The position numbers were made by a program, and so were the translations under genes. Shown one piece after another: positions 7,239 to 14,693 of a stretch of DNA of 64,000 nt. Location of the stretch: the NCBI RefSeq assembly GCF_003545885.1, contig NZ_QHCT01000002.1, forward strand, positions 447,001 to 511,000. The letters run 5' to 3'. Positions within the stretch are counted from its first letter, which is position 1. The number at the start of each line of letters is the position of its first letter. The stretch comes from Leptospira stimsonii (lineage in GTDB: Bacteria; Spirochaetota; Leptospiria; Leptospirales; Leptospiraceae). The notes below the pieces were generated by a model, which had not been told where the DNA came from, searched no databases, and worked only from the letters and a program-made list of their open reading frames with translations.

Positions 7239-9461
7239 CTACTTTTGAGCCGGATGAATCAAATAGATAGGAGATGACCAAGCCCTCTCTTCCACGTTCG
7301 CAAGACAATCGTCTTTTGGATTCGTACGATAATCTCCGTAACAAGGTTTGACTTTAATACAACGACCTTGTTCGTCGTATTCGCATCGCAACTGGCCACC
7401 GTTCACTGCTGGAGAAGCCTCTTCGATCGCCCGCACGTAATATACCGCATTCCTTCCCGATGACGCATAACTTGGATCTTGAAATTGAATTTCACATCCG
7501 GAAGGATCGGGTTTGCACTGAAACGTTTTCCAAGGATCCTGGATCAGTTTTGAAATCGTTTCGCCGGGAGCGATTTGTGGAAGAATTCGAATGACTTCGA
7601 TTCTAGTGATGAGTTTTCTTTCGGAAGATGGATGATAACATTCTCCCCTACAGAGTCTTTGCAAACGCTCTTTTCCGATACCGGAGATACTCGAATCCGG
7701 ACATCCGTCTTTCTGACGAAAAGCGCCGATCGCTTTCACTCGGAAGGAGGGATTTTTAGAAAACGAAACCTCGGAACCCATCGGTGCGGCTCCGGATTTT
7801 TCTTTTTCGCCTTCGTACGCGTTTTTCAAATCAAACCAGAGAAGAATCCGATCGCCCGAAGTCGCATATGCCTCTCTTTGATTTAAAGAATCCCATATCG
7901 AATCTCGATCGCGTCCCTTCGAATGTACTGCGACCAATCCCGCTGTGAGAAAGAACGACGCTTGTCTTTCAGTCTCTACGACGTCGAAGCCTGCAAGACC
8001 GCGAGGATTGATGGGCACGGAATAAGACGTAGCTTTCTTACGATTTCTGGCCGGTTCCATGATTCCAAACGTATTCGGCTTTTCGGGACCTGCCGCTTCC
8101 GTAAACCCCTTTCGCCAAATTTCCTTGTAACCGTTTCCGGCTCTCGCGGTATGCGAATCGCTTGAACCGATAAATCCGAATCTAAAATTACGAGGATGAT
8201 TCGGATCATCAAAATTAGTAATTGCTAATGCGTATTGAACCGAATTTCCAGGTCTGTAATTGAATGCAGGCAGAAAACAATCCGGACACTGTCCCGCATT
8301 TCCCCAGTCTTCCGGAGAGGCTCCTGGGACGGTTAAAAATCCGGAAACTCCGGCGAATGCATGATTTGATCTGGCTTCGAACGCCCTTTTCTCACATTCC
8401 GAAATCGATTCTCCGTCTCTAAGACATCGACCCCGAATGATTTCGCCCGCTCTCCAACAAGAAGGTTCGAAACCGAATGCGGGTTCGTTGCATACGGGTT
8501 TCCCTTCTCTATCGAAAGCGACTTCCTGCCAAGGTCGATACTCTTCGGCGTTGCCGTGACCCGAATAAATCTCGACTAACCTCTGTTTGCTTTCATCGTG
8601 ATCCTTACCTTTTAATTGTTTGTCATAGGTGATTCCGGGCGGAGTATAGAATCCCCAAGTAGTGCCGTGAGGGATTACCAGTGAGGGTATATTCCATTCT
8701 TCTAATTTTTTAAAAAGTTCGGAAGGAGTAGATGCCCATTCCGTACAATCTTTCGGAAGCTCTTTCACCGGTATTCCAGATGGACAACGGGGTATGGAAG
8801 CTCTCTCGGAAATAAAATCCGAAAAATCGGAATAGGCTTTCCGATTTCCGCCGGGAGCGAGGATCCTAAGAATCGTTCTCTGAATCCAACCTGGACCGGC
8901 AAAGGCGTCCGCAGTTGGTCCGGACGCGCCGATCGGTCGCGAAGGAACTTTGTCTTCCTCCGTATCCTTAAAGATTACGTTCCTATGGCCGTAGTGGTTT
9001 TGAACATTCGTTCCGATCTGCGTCCATTCCCAACCGAGAAAGGCAACCAAATCCGGATTTTTCGGATCTCCGGCGCGTGCGTTGCACTGACGGATCGCGT
9101 CCTTCTCTTCTTGCCATTGTGCGGGAGTCATTCCTTCCGCGTGATCATTGATGGACCAAAAATCTAGGGAGGAACAATATCTCGCAAAATCACAGGCGTC
9201 CTTGGGCGGATGTGCTCCTTCTCCATTCAACATGGGAAGGCTGATCGCGAATGCGTCCGGAGAGAACGTAGTATGAACGTGTAAATCTCCAAAAAGAATT
9301 TGTTTATCTTCGTTGGACGTACGTTGAGCCTCGAAATTCGAAGAAGGACCTTCGGTCGATGTCAATGAAAGAAAAGGCGGAGAGATCCAACCTCCATTTA
9401 CGGATGCAAACGCAATCGCCAGGAATGAAAGCGCAACTAACGTAAATACTCTTTTCCTCAT
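7239..9461 (-). CDS. DUF3604 domain secreted protein (PHP-like metal-binding)
   Basis: The frame is open to 9536, but the better start is the ATG at 9461: it has GAAGAGG upstream and begins a signal peptide (MRKRVFTLVALSFLAIAFAS). That gives 740 residues. The DUF3604 family is recognised from GDLHVHTTFSPDAF, WSINDHAEGM, LVAFLGWEWTQIG, VIPHGTTWG and FIGSSDSHTARAGNGY. These His/Asp clusters resemble the metal site of PHP-type phosphoesterases. Substrate and reaction are unknown. Many Cys in the C-terminal third (CRGECYH, CEYDEQGRC, CYGDYR) fit an exported protein. It is the first gene of an operon with a PPIase-like and a HupE/UreJ gene, and is divergent from the fadL-like operon. The shared upstream region contains the TTTCAATATAAC motif also seen before cysK. 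Confidence 0.88.
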   Translation of the reverse strand: MRKRVFTLVALSFLAIAFASVNGGWISPPFLSLTSTEGPSSNFEAQRTSNEDKQILFGDLHVHTTFSPDAFAISLPMLNGEGAHPPKDACDFARYCSSLDFWSINDHAEGMTPAQWQEEKDAIRQCNARAGDPKNPDLVAFLGWEWTQIGTNVQNHYGHRNVIFKDTEEDKVPSRPIGASGPTADAFAGPGWIQRTILRILAPGGNRKAYSDFSDFISERASIPRCPSGIPVKELPKDCTEWASTPSELFKKLEEWNIPSLVIPHGTTWGFYTPPGITYDKQLKGKDHDESKQRLVEIYSGHGNAEEYRPWQEVAFDREGKPVCNEPAFGFEPSCWRAGEIIRGRCLRDGESISECEKRAFEARSNHAFAGVSGFLTVPGASPEDWGNAGQCPDCFLPAFNYRPGNSVQYALAITNFDDPNHPRNFRFGFIGSSDSHTARAGNGYKEIWRKGFTEAAGPEKPNTFGIMEPARNRKKATSYSVPINPRGLAGFDVVETERQASFFLTAGLVAVHSKGRDRDSIWDSLNQREAYATSGDRILLWFDLKNAYEGEKEKSGAAPMGSEVSFSKNPSFRVKAIGAFRQKDGCPDSSISGIGKERLQRLCRGECYHPSSERKLITRIEVIRILPQIAPGETISKLIQDPWKTFQCKPDPSGCEIQFQDPSYASSGRNAVYYVRAIEEASPAVNGGQLRCEYDEQGRCIKVKPCYGDYRTNPKDDCLANVEERAWSSPIYLIHPAQK

Positions 9462-9548
9462 TTTTCCTCTTCCCCACAATTTTACTGAATTAAAAACAAA
9501 AGATCGAGTATCGTTTCTCGAAACATTCAGAAACAAACTAAAACGTTG

Positions 9549-9579
9549 GTTATAAAATGCAATATATTTTCAATATAAC
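9549..9579 (-). promoter_or_regulatory. Imperfect inverted repeat carrying a motif shared with cysK
   Basis: GTTATAAA (9549-9556) faces AATATAAC (9572-9579) in the divergent region between the DUF3604 and fadL-like operons. The 12-mer TTTCAATATAAC (9568-9579) also occurs upstream of cysK (63256-63267), in the same orientation relative to a minus-strand gene. An operator or extended promoter is inferred. Confidence 0.35.
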
Positions 9580-9744
9580 GTACTATTTTATCGTTTAAGC
9601 AGAAAATTAAATTGATAAACGAAGTACCTACCCGGCTTCTTGAGACAGTTGTTTACTATAATGAATAACGTGTTTCCTCTGCCTTCCTCCGGATTTGAAA
9701 AAAATACGAACCGGGCATGGCAGATTTTACGAAAAAGGAGAGTC

Positions 9745-11169
9745 ATGCAGACCTTATTGAAACGGATTTCCAAAAGAACGTTAGTGTTCCTTCTTATCCC
9801 CGCTTTATGGATACAATCTACAAATCTTTTCGCGATTGCGAGTAACGGTAGAAACGCGATCAACGCGAGATATGAGGGGCTTGCCGGCGTGAATTTTGCG
9901 TTAGGAGGTTCTCCCATCGATGTCGCATTAAATCCGGCGAATCTTTCTCTGACAAAGGGAAAGAAAATCGAATTCGGACTCGGCGGCACTTACGCACAAG
10001 TGAAATTCCAGGATCAATTCGTCGACAAAGATCCGAATCTTGATTATACGAATTCGAAAACGAGAAGTTCGGGAGGACCGGCGCCTTACATAGCGTTAAA
10101 ACTTCCCGTTACGGAGAACATCGACTATGGTTTTGCAACCTACGTTTACGGAGGAGTCAACGGTGCGGCGGAGAAGATCAATCGAAACACCCCTACCGGA
10201 GAATCCGTCAATCAATGGGCCGGAGTGGACTTACCGGGACCACTCGGCTCGAGCTCGCGCATCCAAGAAACGTCAATCAATCGAGGAGTTTTTCTAAAAG
10301 CAGTAAACGGTTTATCGTTTCGAATTGGAAGGCTTTCCTTAGGAGCCACTCTTGAATTGAACTATGCATCCCAATTTCGAAGCGTTAAATACTACGACGC
10401 ATCCGGAACCGTGGAACTACCCGGACAAGGCTATCGATATGACAGCAGACAGAATGCCTTAGCACTCAGTGGAATTTTAGGATCCAATTACACGATCACC
10501 GATTGGTTGAGAGTCGCCTATGTATATCAAACCAGAACCACTTTCCCGTTTGACGGATCTTATTCCATAGGATTAAACAATCCTCGTTACTACAAGTCGA
10601 CAGGAGCTTCCTATCAATTCAACCTTCCGGAAAAACACGGTCTCGGTTTCGCAATCGGCCCCGAAAATTTCAAAGTTGGAATCGACTTCGTTTACTCAAA
10701 CTACAGTTCTTATCTTAAGAATGTGAAACAAAATTTGCAAGATCCCTGGTTCCCAAGTCCACAAGGCCAAACTGCAAACGTAGTCGGTCACTTGAATTAC
10801 CGAGATCAGTGGGGTGCTTTGATCGGCTTGGAACACAAGATAACACCGGAATGGACGTATCGACTCGGCTATAGTTATAATTCTCCCGTAGTATCCAGCA
10901 ACGGATTGAACGGCGCGCAAGGAATCGTACTTACCTTGCAACACGTGATAGCCGCGGGCTTTAGTTATGGTAACGGTCCATGGAGTTTTGATTTTGGCGC
11001 GAGTTACTTTCTTCCCGGGAGACAAATCGAAGGCGGAAAGGGAACGGATTGGGCCCTCACTCATGTCGTAAACGGACCGAACAATAAGAATCTGGTCGGC
11101 TATTCTTATAACACACAAGCTCTCCAATCGATAGGTATCAATTTTGGCGCTACAAGGTCTTTTGAATGA
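9745..11169 (+). CDS. OmpP1/FadL-family outer-membrane protein
   Basis: The frame extends up to 9640, but the ATG at 9745 follows AAAGGAG and starts a signal peptide (residues ~10-30, LVFLLIPALWIQSTNLFA), giving 474 residues. The mature N-terminus, ending in the ALGGSPIDVALNPANLSL segment, is the FadL/OmpP1 hatch signature. The rest alternates amphipathic strands (YGFATYVYGG, LGLEHKITPEWTYRLGYSYN, WSFDFGASYFLPG) and ends in FGATRSFE, as expected of a 14-strand barrel. The family takes up long-chain fatty acids and other hydrophobic compounds. Its stop overlaps the start of the next gene (ATGA), and the third gene is an alkylsulfatase-like hydrolase. Uptake of alkyl sulfates or lipids is therefore a reasonable inference. 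Confidence 0.85.
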   Translation: MQTLLKRISKRTLVFLLIPALWIQSTNLFAIASNGRNAINARYEGLAGVNFALGGSPIDVALNPANLSLTKGKKIEFGLGGTYAQVKFQDQFVDKDPNLDYTNSKTRSSGGPAPYIALKLPVTENIDYGFATYVYGGVNGAAEKINRNTPTGESVNQWAGVDLPGPLGSSSRIQETSINRGVFLKAVNGLSFRIGRLSLGATLELNYASQFRSVKYYDASGTVELPGQGYRYDSRQNALALSGILGSNYTITDWLRVAYVYQTRTTFPFDGSYSIGLNNPRYYKSTGASYQFNLPEKHGLGFAIGPENFKVGIDFVYSNYSSYLKNVKQNLQDPWFPSPQGQTANVVGHLNYRDQWGALIGLEHKITPEWTYRLGYSYNSPVVSSNGLNGAQGIVLTLQHVIAAGFSYGNGPWSFDFGASYFLPGRQIEGGKGTDWALTHVVNGPNNKNLVGYSYNTQALQSIGINFGATRSFE

Positions 11170-11966
11170 TTAGAAACGGTTTCAAACAAACGCTTCTATT
11201 ATTCTTTTTTGCGGTTCCTGCATTCGAGCTCCTTTCTTTTCAGGTGTTAGTCACTAAAGAATCCGAAACAATCAAAGGAACAATCGTATCGGAAAACGCA
11301 GATCAAGTTGTGTTTCAATCCTTGGAAGGAAACAAAAGAATCTACTTTAGAAAGGACATCGCCTATCTAATCTACAAAGACGTTTCCGATGAAGAATATA
11401 AGAAGTTATCGGAAGGGTTGTCTATTAAAGAATTACAAAATTCTTATTTAGCTCAGGAACCACAACGATCGCGATGGGACATTGTTTGGAGAAGCGCCTT
11501 GATCCCGGGCTGGGGGTTATTTCACGCCGGCGAAAAAAGAAAAGGATTTTTTGCGTTAAGCACATTCGGACTATTCATAGCGCTCGAGGTGCAAGGTCAC
11601 AAAGATCTCGAATCTCGAAAAGAAAAATACGATCAGTCTTCCGATCTTTTGAACGCGTATCTTTTTTCCGCTCACAATTCGGACCCTTTGATCCTCGTCG
11701 GCCTTCAGGCACAAAAGGAAATCCAAAGACTCCATTATGAGAATGCGGAATACAAAGCAAACATCAAATCCTTCCTTCTTGCGATCAAATACCTGGTTCA
11801 GTTAGGCTTCGCCTATTATTACGGAACGAAATGGGAAAAGGGCGAGATCGGAACCGGATTTAAATTTGAGATCGGCCGTGATACGGCAGGAATTCCGCAA
11901 ATCGACAACGGATCCATTTTCGGAGTTTCTCAAAAATACAATCTATCATATTCAATCCGGTTTTGA
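11166..11966 (+). CDS. Hypothetical exported/membrane protein
   Basis: A 266-residue protein starting at the ATG inside the fadL-like stop (ATGA overlap), so translation is coupled. It has an N-terminal hydrophobic segment (TLLLFFFAVPAFELLSF) and a small beta-rich part (VTKESETIKGTIVSENADQV) resembling domains in many Leptospira periplasmic proteins. The segment WRSALIPGWGLFHAGEKRKG, followed by a helix, is typical of DUF5683-like membrane proteins. A further hydrophobic segment lies near residues 200-215. The C-terminus ends in Phe (NLSYSIRF), as outer-membrane proteins often do. I do not recognise a function; its position between FadL and the alkylsulfatase suggests it supports the same uptake pathway. 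Confidence 0.75.
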   Translation: MIRNGFKQTLLLFFFAVPAFELLSFQVLVTKESETIKGTIVSENADQVVFQSLEGNKRIYFRKDIAYLIYKDVSDEEYKKLSEGLSIKELQNSYLAQEPQRSRWDIVWRSALIPGWGLFHAGEKRKGFFALSTFGLFIALEVQGHKDLESRKEKYDQSSDLLNAYLFSAHNSDPLILVGLQAQKEIQRLHYENAEYKANIKSFLLAIKYLVQLGFAYYYGTKWEKGEIGTGFKFEIGRDTAGIPQIDNGSIFGVSQKYNLSYSIRF

Positions 11967-11989
11967 TCGAAACACATAAGGAAAAAAGA

Positions 11990-13732
11990 ATGAAATACAT
12001 TTCCTGGATCCAAGGTCTTCTTCTCGTTTCGATTCTTAGCTTCCCTTTCGGATGTAAGACAAGCATAACAAAGAATTCGAACGAACATTCACATACGAAA
12101 TTGGAAGAATTCAATAAGGAATTCGAAAAGAAAGTATATGAGGTGGTCCCAGGCGTTTATTCCGCGGTTGGATATGGTATCGCCAATTCGATCCTTATAG
12201 TCGGCAAGGAAGGCCTTGTGATTGTAGATACGATGGACGACCTCAAATCGAGAGAAGAAGTTTTCAAAGAATTTCGTAAGATATCTGCCCTTCCCGTGAA
12301 AGCGATCGTCTATACACACAGTCATCCGGATCATATTTTCGGCTCGGCTTCGTTCTTAGACGGTGGAAAACCGGAAGTCTACGCTCACGAATCTCTGCAA
12401 CCAACCGTGGAACGTCTCGCGAGTGAAACGACTCCGATCATCGGTTCCAGAAGCGCTCGTATGTTCGGAAATTTATTGAAGGGAACAGATTTTATCAACG
12501 CAGGCATCGGACCTTATCTCGGTTACAACAAAGAAACTCGTCTGGATTATATTCCACCCACTCGGGTATTTCGAGATTCACTTTCCGTAAAGATCGCTGG
12601 TATTTCCTTAGAGTTAATTCACGCACCCGGAGAAACGGACGATCAGATCTATGTTTGGTATCCTGAGAAAAAAGTAATCTTTACGGGCGATAATTTCTAC
12701 AAAGCATTTCCGAATCTGTATACAATTCGAGGAACTTGGTTTAGGAGTCTTAAGAATTGGTATCAGTCTTTAGACATCGTTCGAAATCTTGAGCCGGAGC
12801 ACGTAGTTCCCAGTCACGGACGCCCTCTTTCCGGTTCCAAAGAAATTTACGACGTCATCACCGATTACAGAGATGCGATTCAGTATGTTCACGATCAATC
12901 CTTAAGAGGAATCAATCGAGGACTGCATCCGGACGACCTCGTGGAATCGATCAAACTACCTCCTCATCTAGCGAGATCGCCGTATCTTAAGGAAATCTAC
13001 GGGAAGGTTTCCTGGTCCGTTCGTTCCCTATTTAACGGAAACCTTGGTTGGTTTAGCGGAGATCCATCCGATCTTCACCCTCTTTCCAAAGACAGAACTG
13101 CAGAATTGTTAACCGAACTTGCCGGAGGAAAAGAAAAACTTTTGAATATTGCTAAATTAAAATATTCGAAAGAAGATTTTCAAGCTTCTCTCCAACTCAC
13201 TGGCCACATTCTAAGAATCGACCCGAAAGACCCCGAGGCGAAAAAAATCAGGATTCAATCTTTAGAATCATTGGGAAGACGGGAAGAAAACGCAAATGCA
13301 AGAAATTACTACCTGACAGAAGCTCTTGAATTGAAGGAAAACTTCGTCGCCAAACTGCAAGTAAAACCGAGCAAACAGTTGCTTCGGAAATATCCGGTAT
13401 TCGTAAGTCTGTCCAGCCTAATAACGAATTTGGATCCGGTAAAGGCCGCCGATGTAAATCAAAAAGTAGGCTTTCGTTTCCGAGACACAAAAGAAGAATT
13501 TACGATTCACGTCAGAAACGGCGTAGCTGAATTGAAGACGAAGCTACTCGAAGACGCGGACATCGTTGTGGAACTCGATTCTCAAGAATGGAAAGAAATG
13601 CTTTCCAAGATTCGAAATCCTTTGACTACGATCGTTGGCTTTCGTTATCCGAAGGGCAACGCCGTCGCCTTTACTCGATTTCTCGGAAACTTTTCACCAC
13701 TGACTCCCAAACTTACTTTTGAGAAACCGTGA
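11990..13732 (+). CDS. Alkylsulfatase-like metallo-beta-lactamase-fold lipoprotein
   Basis: The start is placed at ATG 11990 after a purine-rich AAGGAAAAAAG; it begins a lipoprotein signal ending FPFGC (Cys 22). The product is 580 residues. Residues ~40-280 are a metallo-beta-lactamase fold with the zinc motif YTHSHPDHIFGS, then APGETDDQIYVW, FTGDNFYKAFPNL and VPSHGRP. Residues ~300-430 match the alkylsulfatase dimerisation region (HPDDLVESIKLPPHL, GNLGWFSGDPSDLHPL). The last ~120 residues look like the SCP2-like sterol-carrier domain of this family. Related enzymes (SdsA1/BDS1 type) release sulfate from alkyl sulfates, supplying sulfur and a fatty alcohol. A lipid anchor in the periplasm fits co-transcription with a FadL-like porin. 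The substrate is not proven. Confidence 0.85.
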   Translation: MKYISWIQGLLLVSILSFPFGCKTSITKNSNEHSHTKLEEFNKEFEKKVYEVVPGVYSAVGYGIANSILIVGKEGLVIVDTMDDLKSREEVFKEFRKISALPVKAIVYTHSHPDHIFGSASFLDGGKPEVYAHESLQPTVERLASETTPIIGSRSARMFGNLLKGTDFINAGIGPYLGYNKETRLDYIPPTRVFRDSLSVKIAGISLELIHAPGETDDQIYVWYPEKKVIFTGDNFYKAFPNLYTIRGTWFRSLKNWYQSLDIVRNLEPEHVVPSHGRPLSGSKEIYDVITDYRDAIQYVHDQSLRGINRGLHPDDLVESIKLPPHLARSPYLKEIYGKVSWSVRSLFNGNLGWFSGDPSDLHPLSKDRTAELLTELAGGKEKLLNIAKLKYSKEDFQASLQLTGHILRIDPKDPEAKKIRIQSLESLGRREENANARNYYLTEALELKENFVAKLQVKPSKQLLRKYPVFVSLSSLITNLDPVKAADVNQKVGFRFRDTKEEFTIHVRNGVAELKTKLLEDADIVVELDSQEWKEMLSKIRNPLTTIVGFRYPKGNAVAFTRFLGNFSPLTPKLTFEKP

Positions 13733-13754
13733 TCGAATTCTTTTCGAACCGGAT

Positions 13755-14693
13755 CTACTGTTTTCGGAGCCACTCGAGAAGTTCGCTTACGCTTCCTGTG
13801 GCAAGAGCGATACTCGTGTCCGCGGCTCCGTAATACAAATGAATCGTATCTCCGTCCGGTAGAAGTGTGGTGCCGCAAGGAAAAACAACGTTATCCACAT
13901 CGCCGATGAGTTCGTAAGATTCTTCCGGCCCAAAAATCCATTCTTCTCCTCTTTTTAAACAAAGCTCGGGAGTATTCAAATCGAACAAGGCAAGGCCGAT
14001 CCTATATAGAACTCCAGATGCATTTTGTCTGACGCCGTGATAGATCATCAACCAACCTTCTTTCGTTTCAATCGGAGGCGGAGAAAGGCCGATTTTATTG
14101 GCGTCCCACCATCCGCCTAACTTCGCTTCCATCATAAGCCTATGTTCTCCCCAATGTTTGAGATCGGAAGAGTAAGATATCCATATATGGGCTCCATTCT
14201 GACCCGATGGACGATGAATCAATGCCCAAGAATCCCCTATCCTGTGTGGTAGCAAAGTTGCGTCCTTATCTTGAGGATGCATAATTATCCCGTAACGTTC
14301 GAAATCCTGAAAGTTCTCGGTAAATGCGAGGGCGACTCCCGGTCCTTCTTTTGAGTAAGCAGTATAAACGATCGAATACTTTTTCATCTCCGGAATATAC
14401 GTTATGCGCGCATCTTCGATTCCCCACAACTCCTCCGGGAAATTTTCAGGATCCGAAGACATCGTAGGTTTAGAGTCGATCGTCCATCCATCCACTCCAT
14501 TGGCGGATCTCGCGGCGCATAAATGCGACTTACCGGTTCGATCCTCCGCCCTACAAAGCAGAAGCGTGGTTCCGTCTTTTAAGAGTGTCGCTCCAGGATT
14601 AAAAACGCTGTGCACCGGATAAGGCCAATCGGCCGCGGTTAAGATCGGGTTTGTTTTGTGCCTTCGAAATAATTCAGGATATTGTAATTTCAT
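13755..14693 (-). CDS. Glycoside hydrolase family 130 (mannoside phosphorylase-like)
   Basis: A 312-residue protein with the five-bladed propeller features of GH130: NPILTAADWPYPVHSVFNPG at the N-terminus, LLLCRAEDRTGKSHL, the catalytic-region motif WGIEDARITY, and GGWWDANKIGLSPPPIET with WLMIYHGV. GH130 enzymes phosphorolyse or hydrolyse beta-mannosides, for example beta-1,4- or 1,2-mannobiose. There is no signal peptide, so it is cytoplasmic. Its ATG overlaps the stop of the upstream glycosyltransferase gene (ATGA at 14690-14693), so the two are coupled. Together they suggest mannoside or mannan-like glycan metabolism. Whether it is phosphorylase or hydrolase cannot be told by eye. Confidence 0.88.
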   Translation of the reverse strand: MKLQYPELFRRHKTNPILTAADWPYPVHSVFNPGATLLKDGTTLLLCRAEDRTGKSHLCAARSANGVDGWTIDSKPTMSSDPENFPEELWGIEDARITYIPEMKKYSIVYTAYSKEGPGVALAFTENFQDFERYGIIMHPQDKDATLLPHRIGDSWALIHRPSGQNGAHIWISYSSDLKHWGEHRLMMEAKLGGWWDANKIGLSPPPIETKEGWLMIYHGVRQNASGVLYRIGLALFDLNTPELCLKRGEEWIFGPEESYELIGDVDNVVFPCGTTLLPDGDTIHLYYGAADTSIALATGSVSELLEWLRKQ

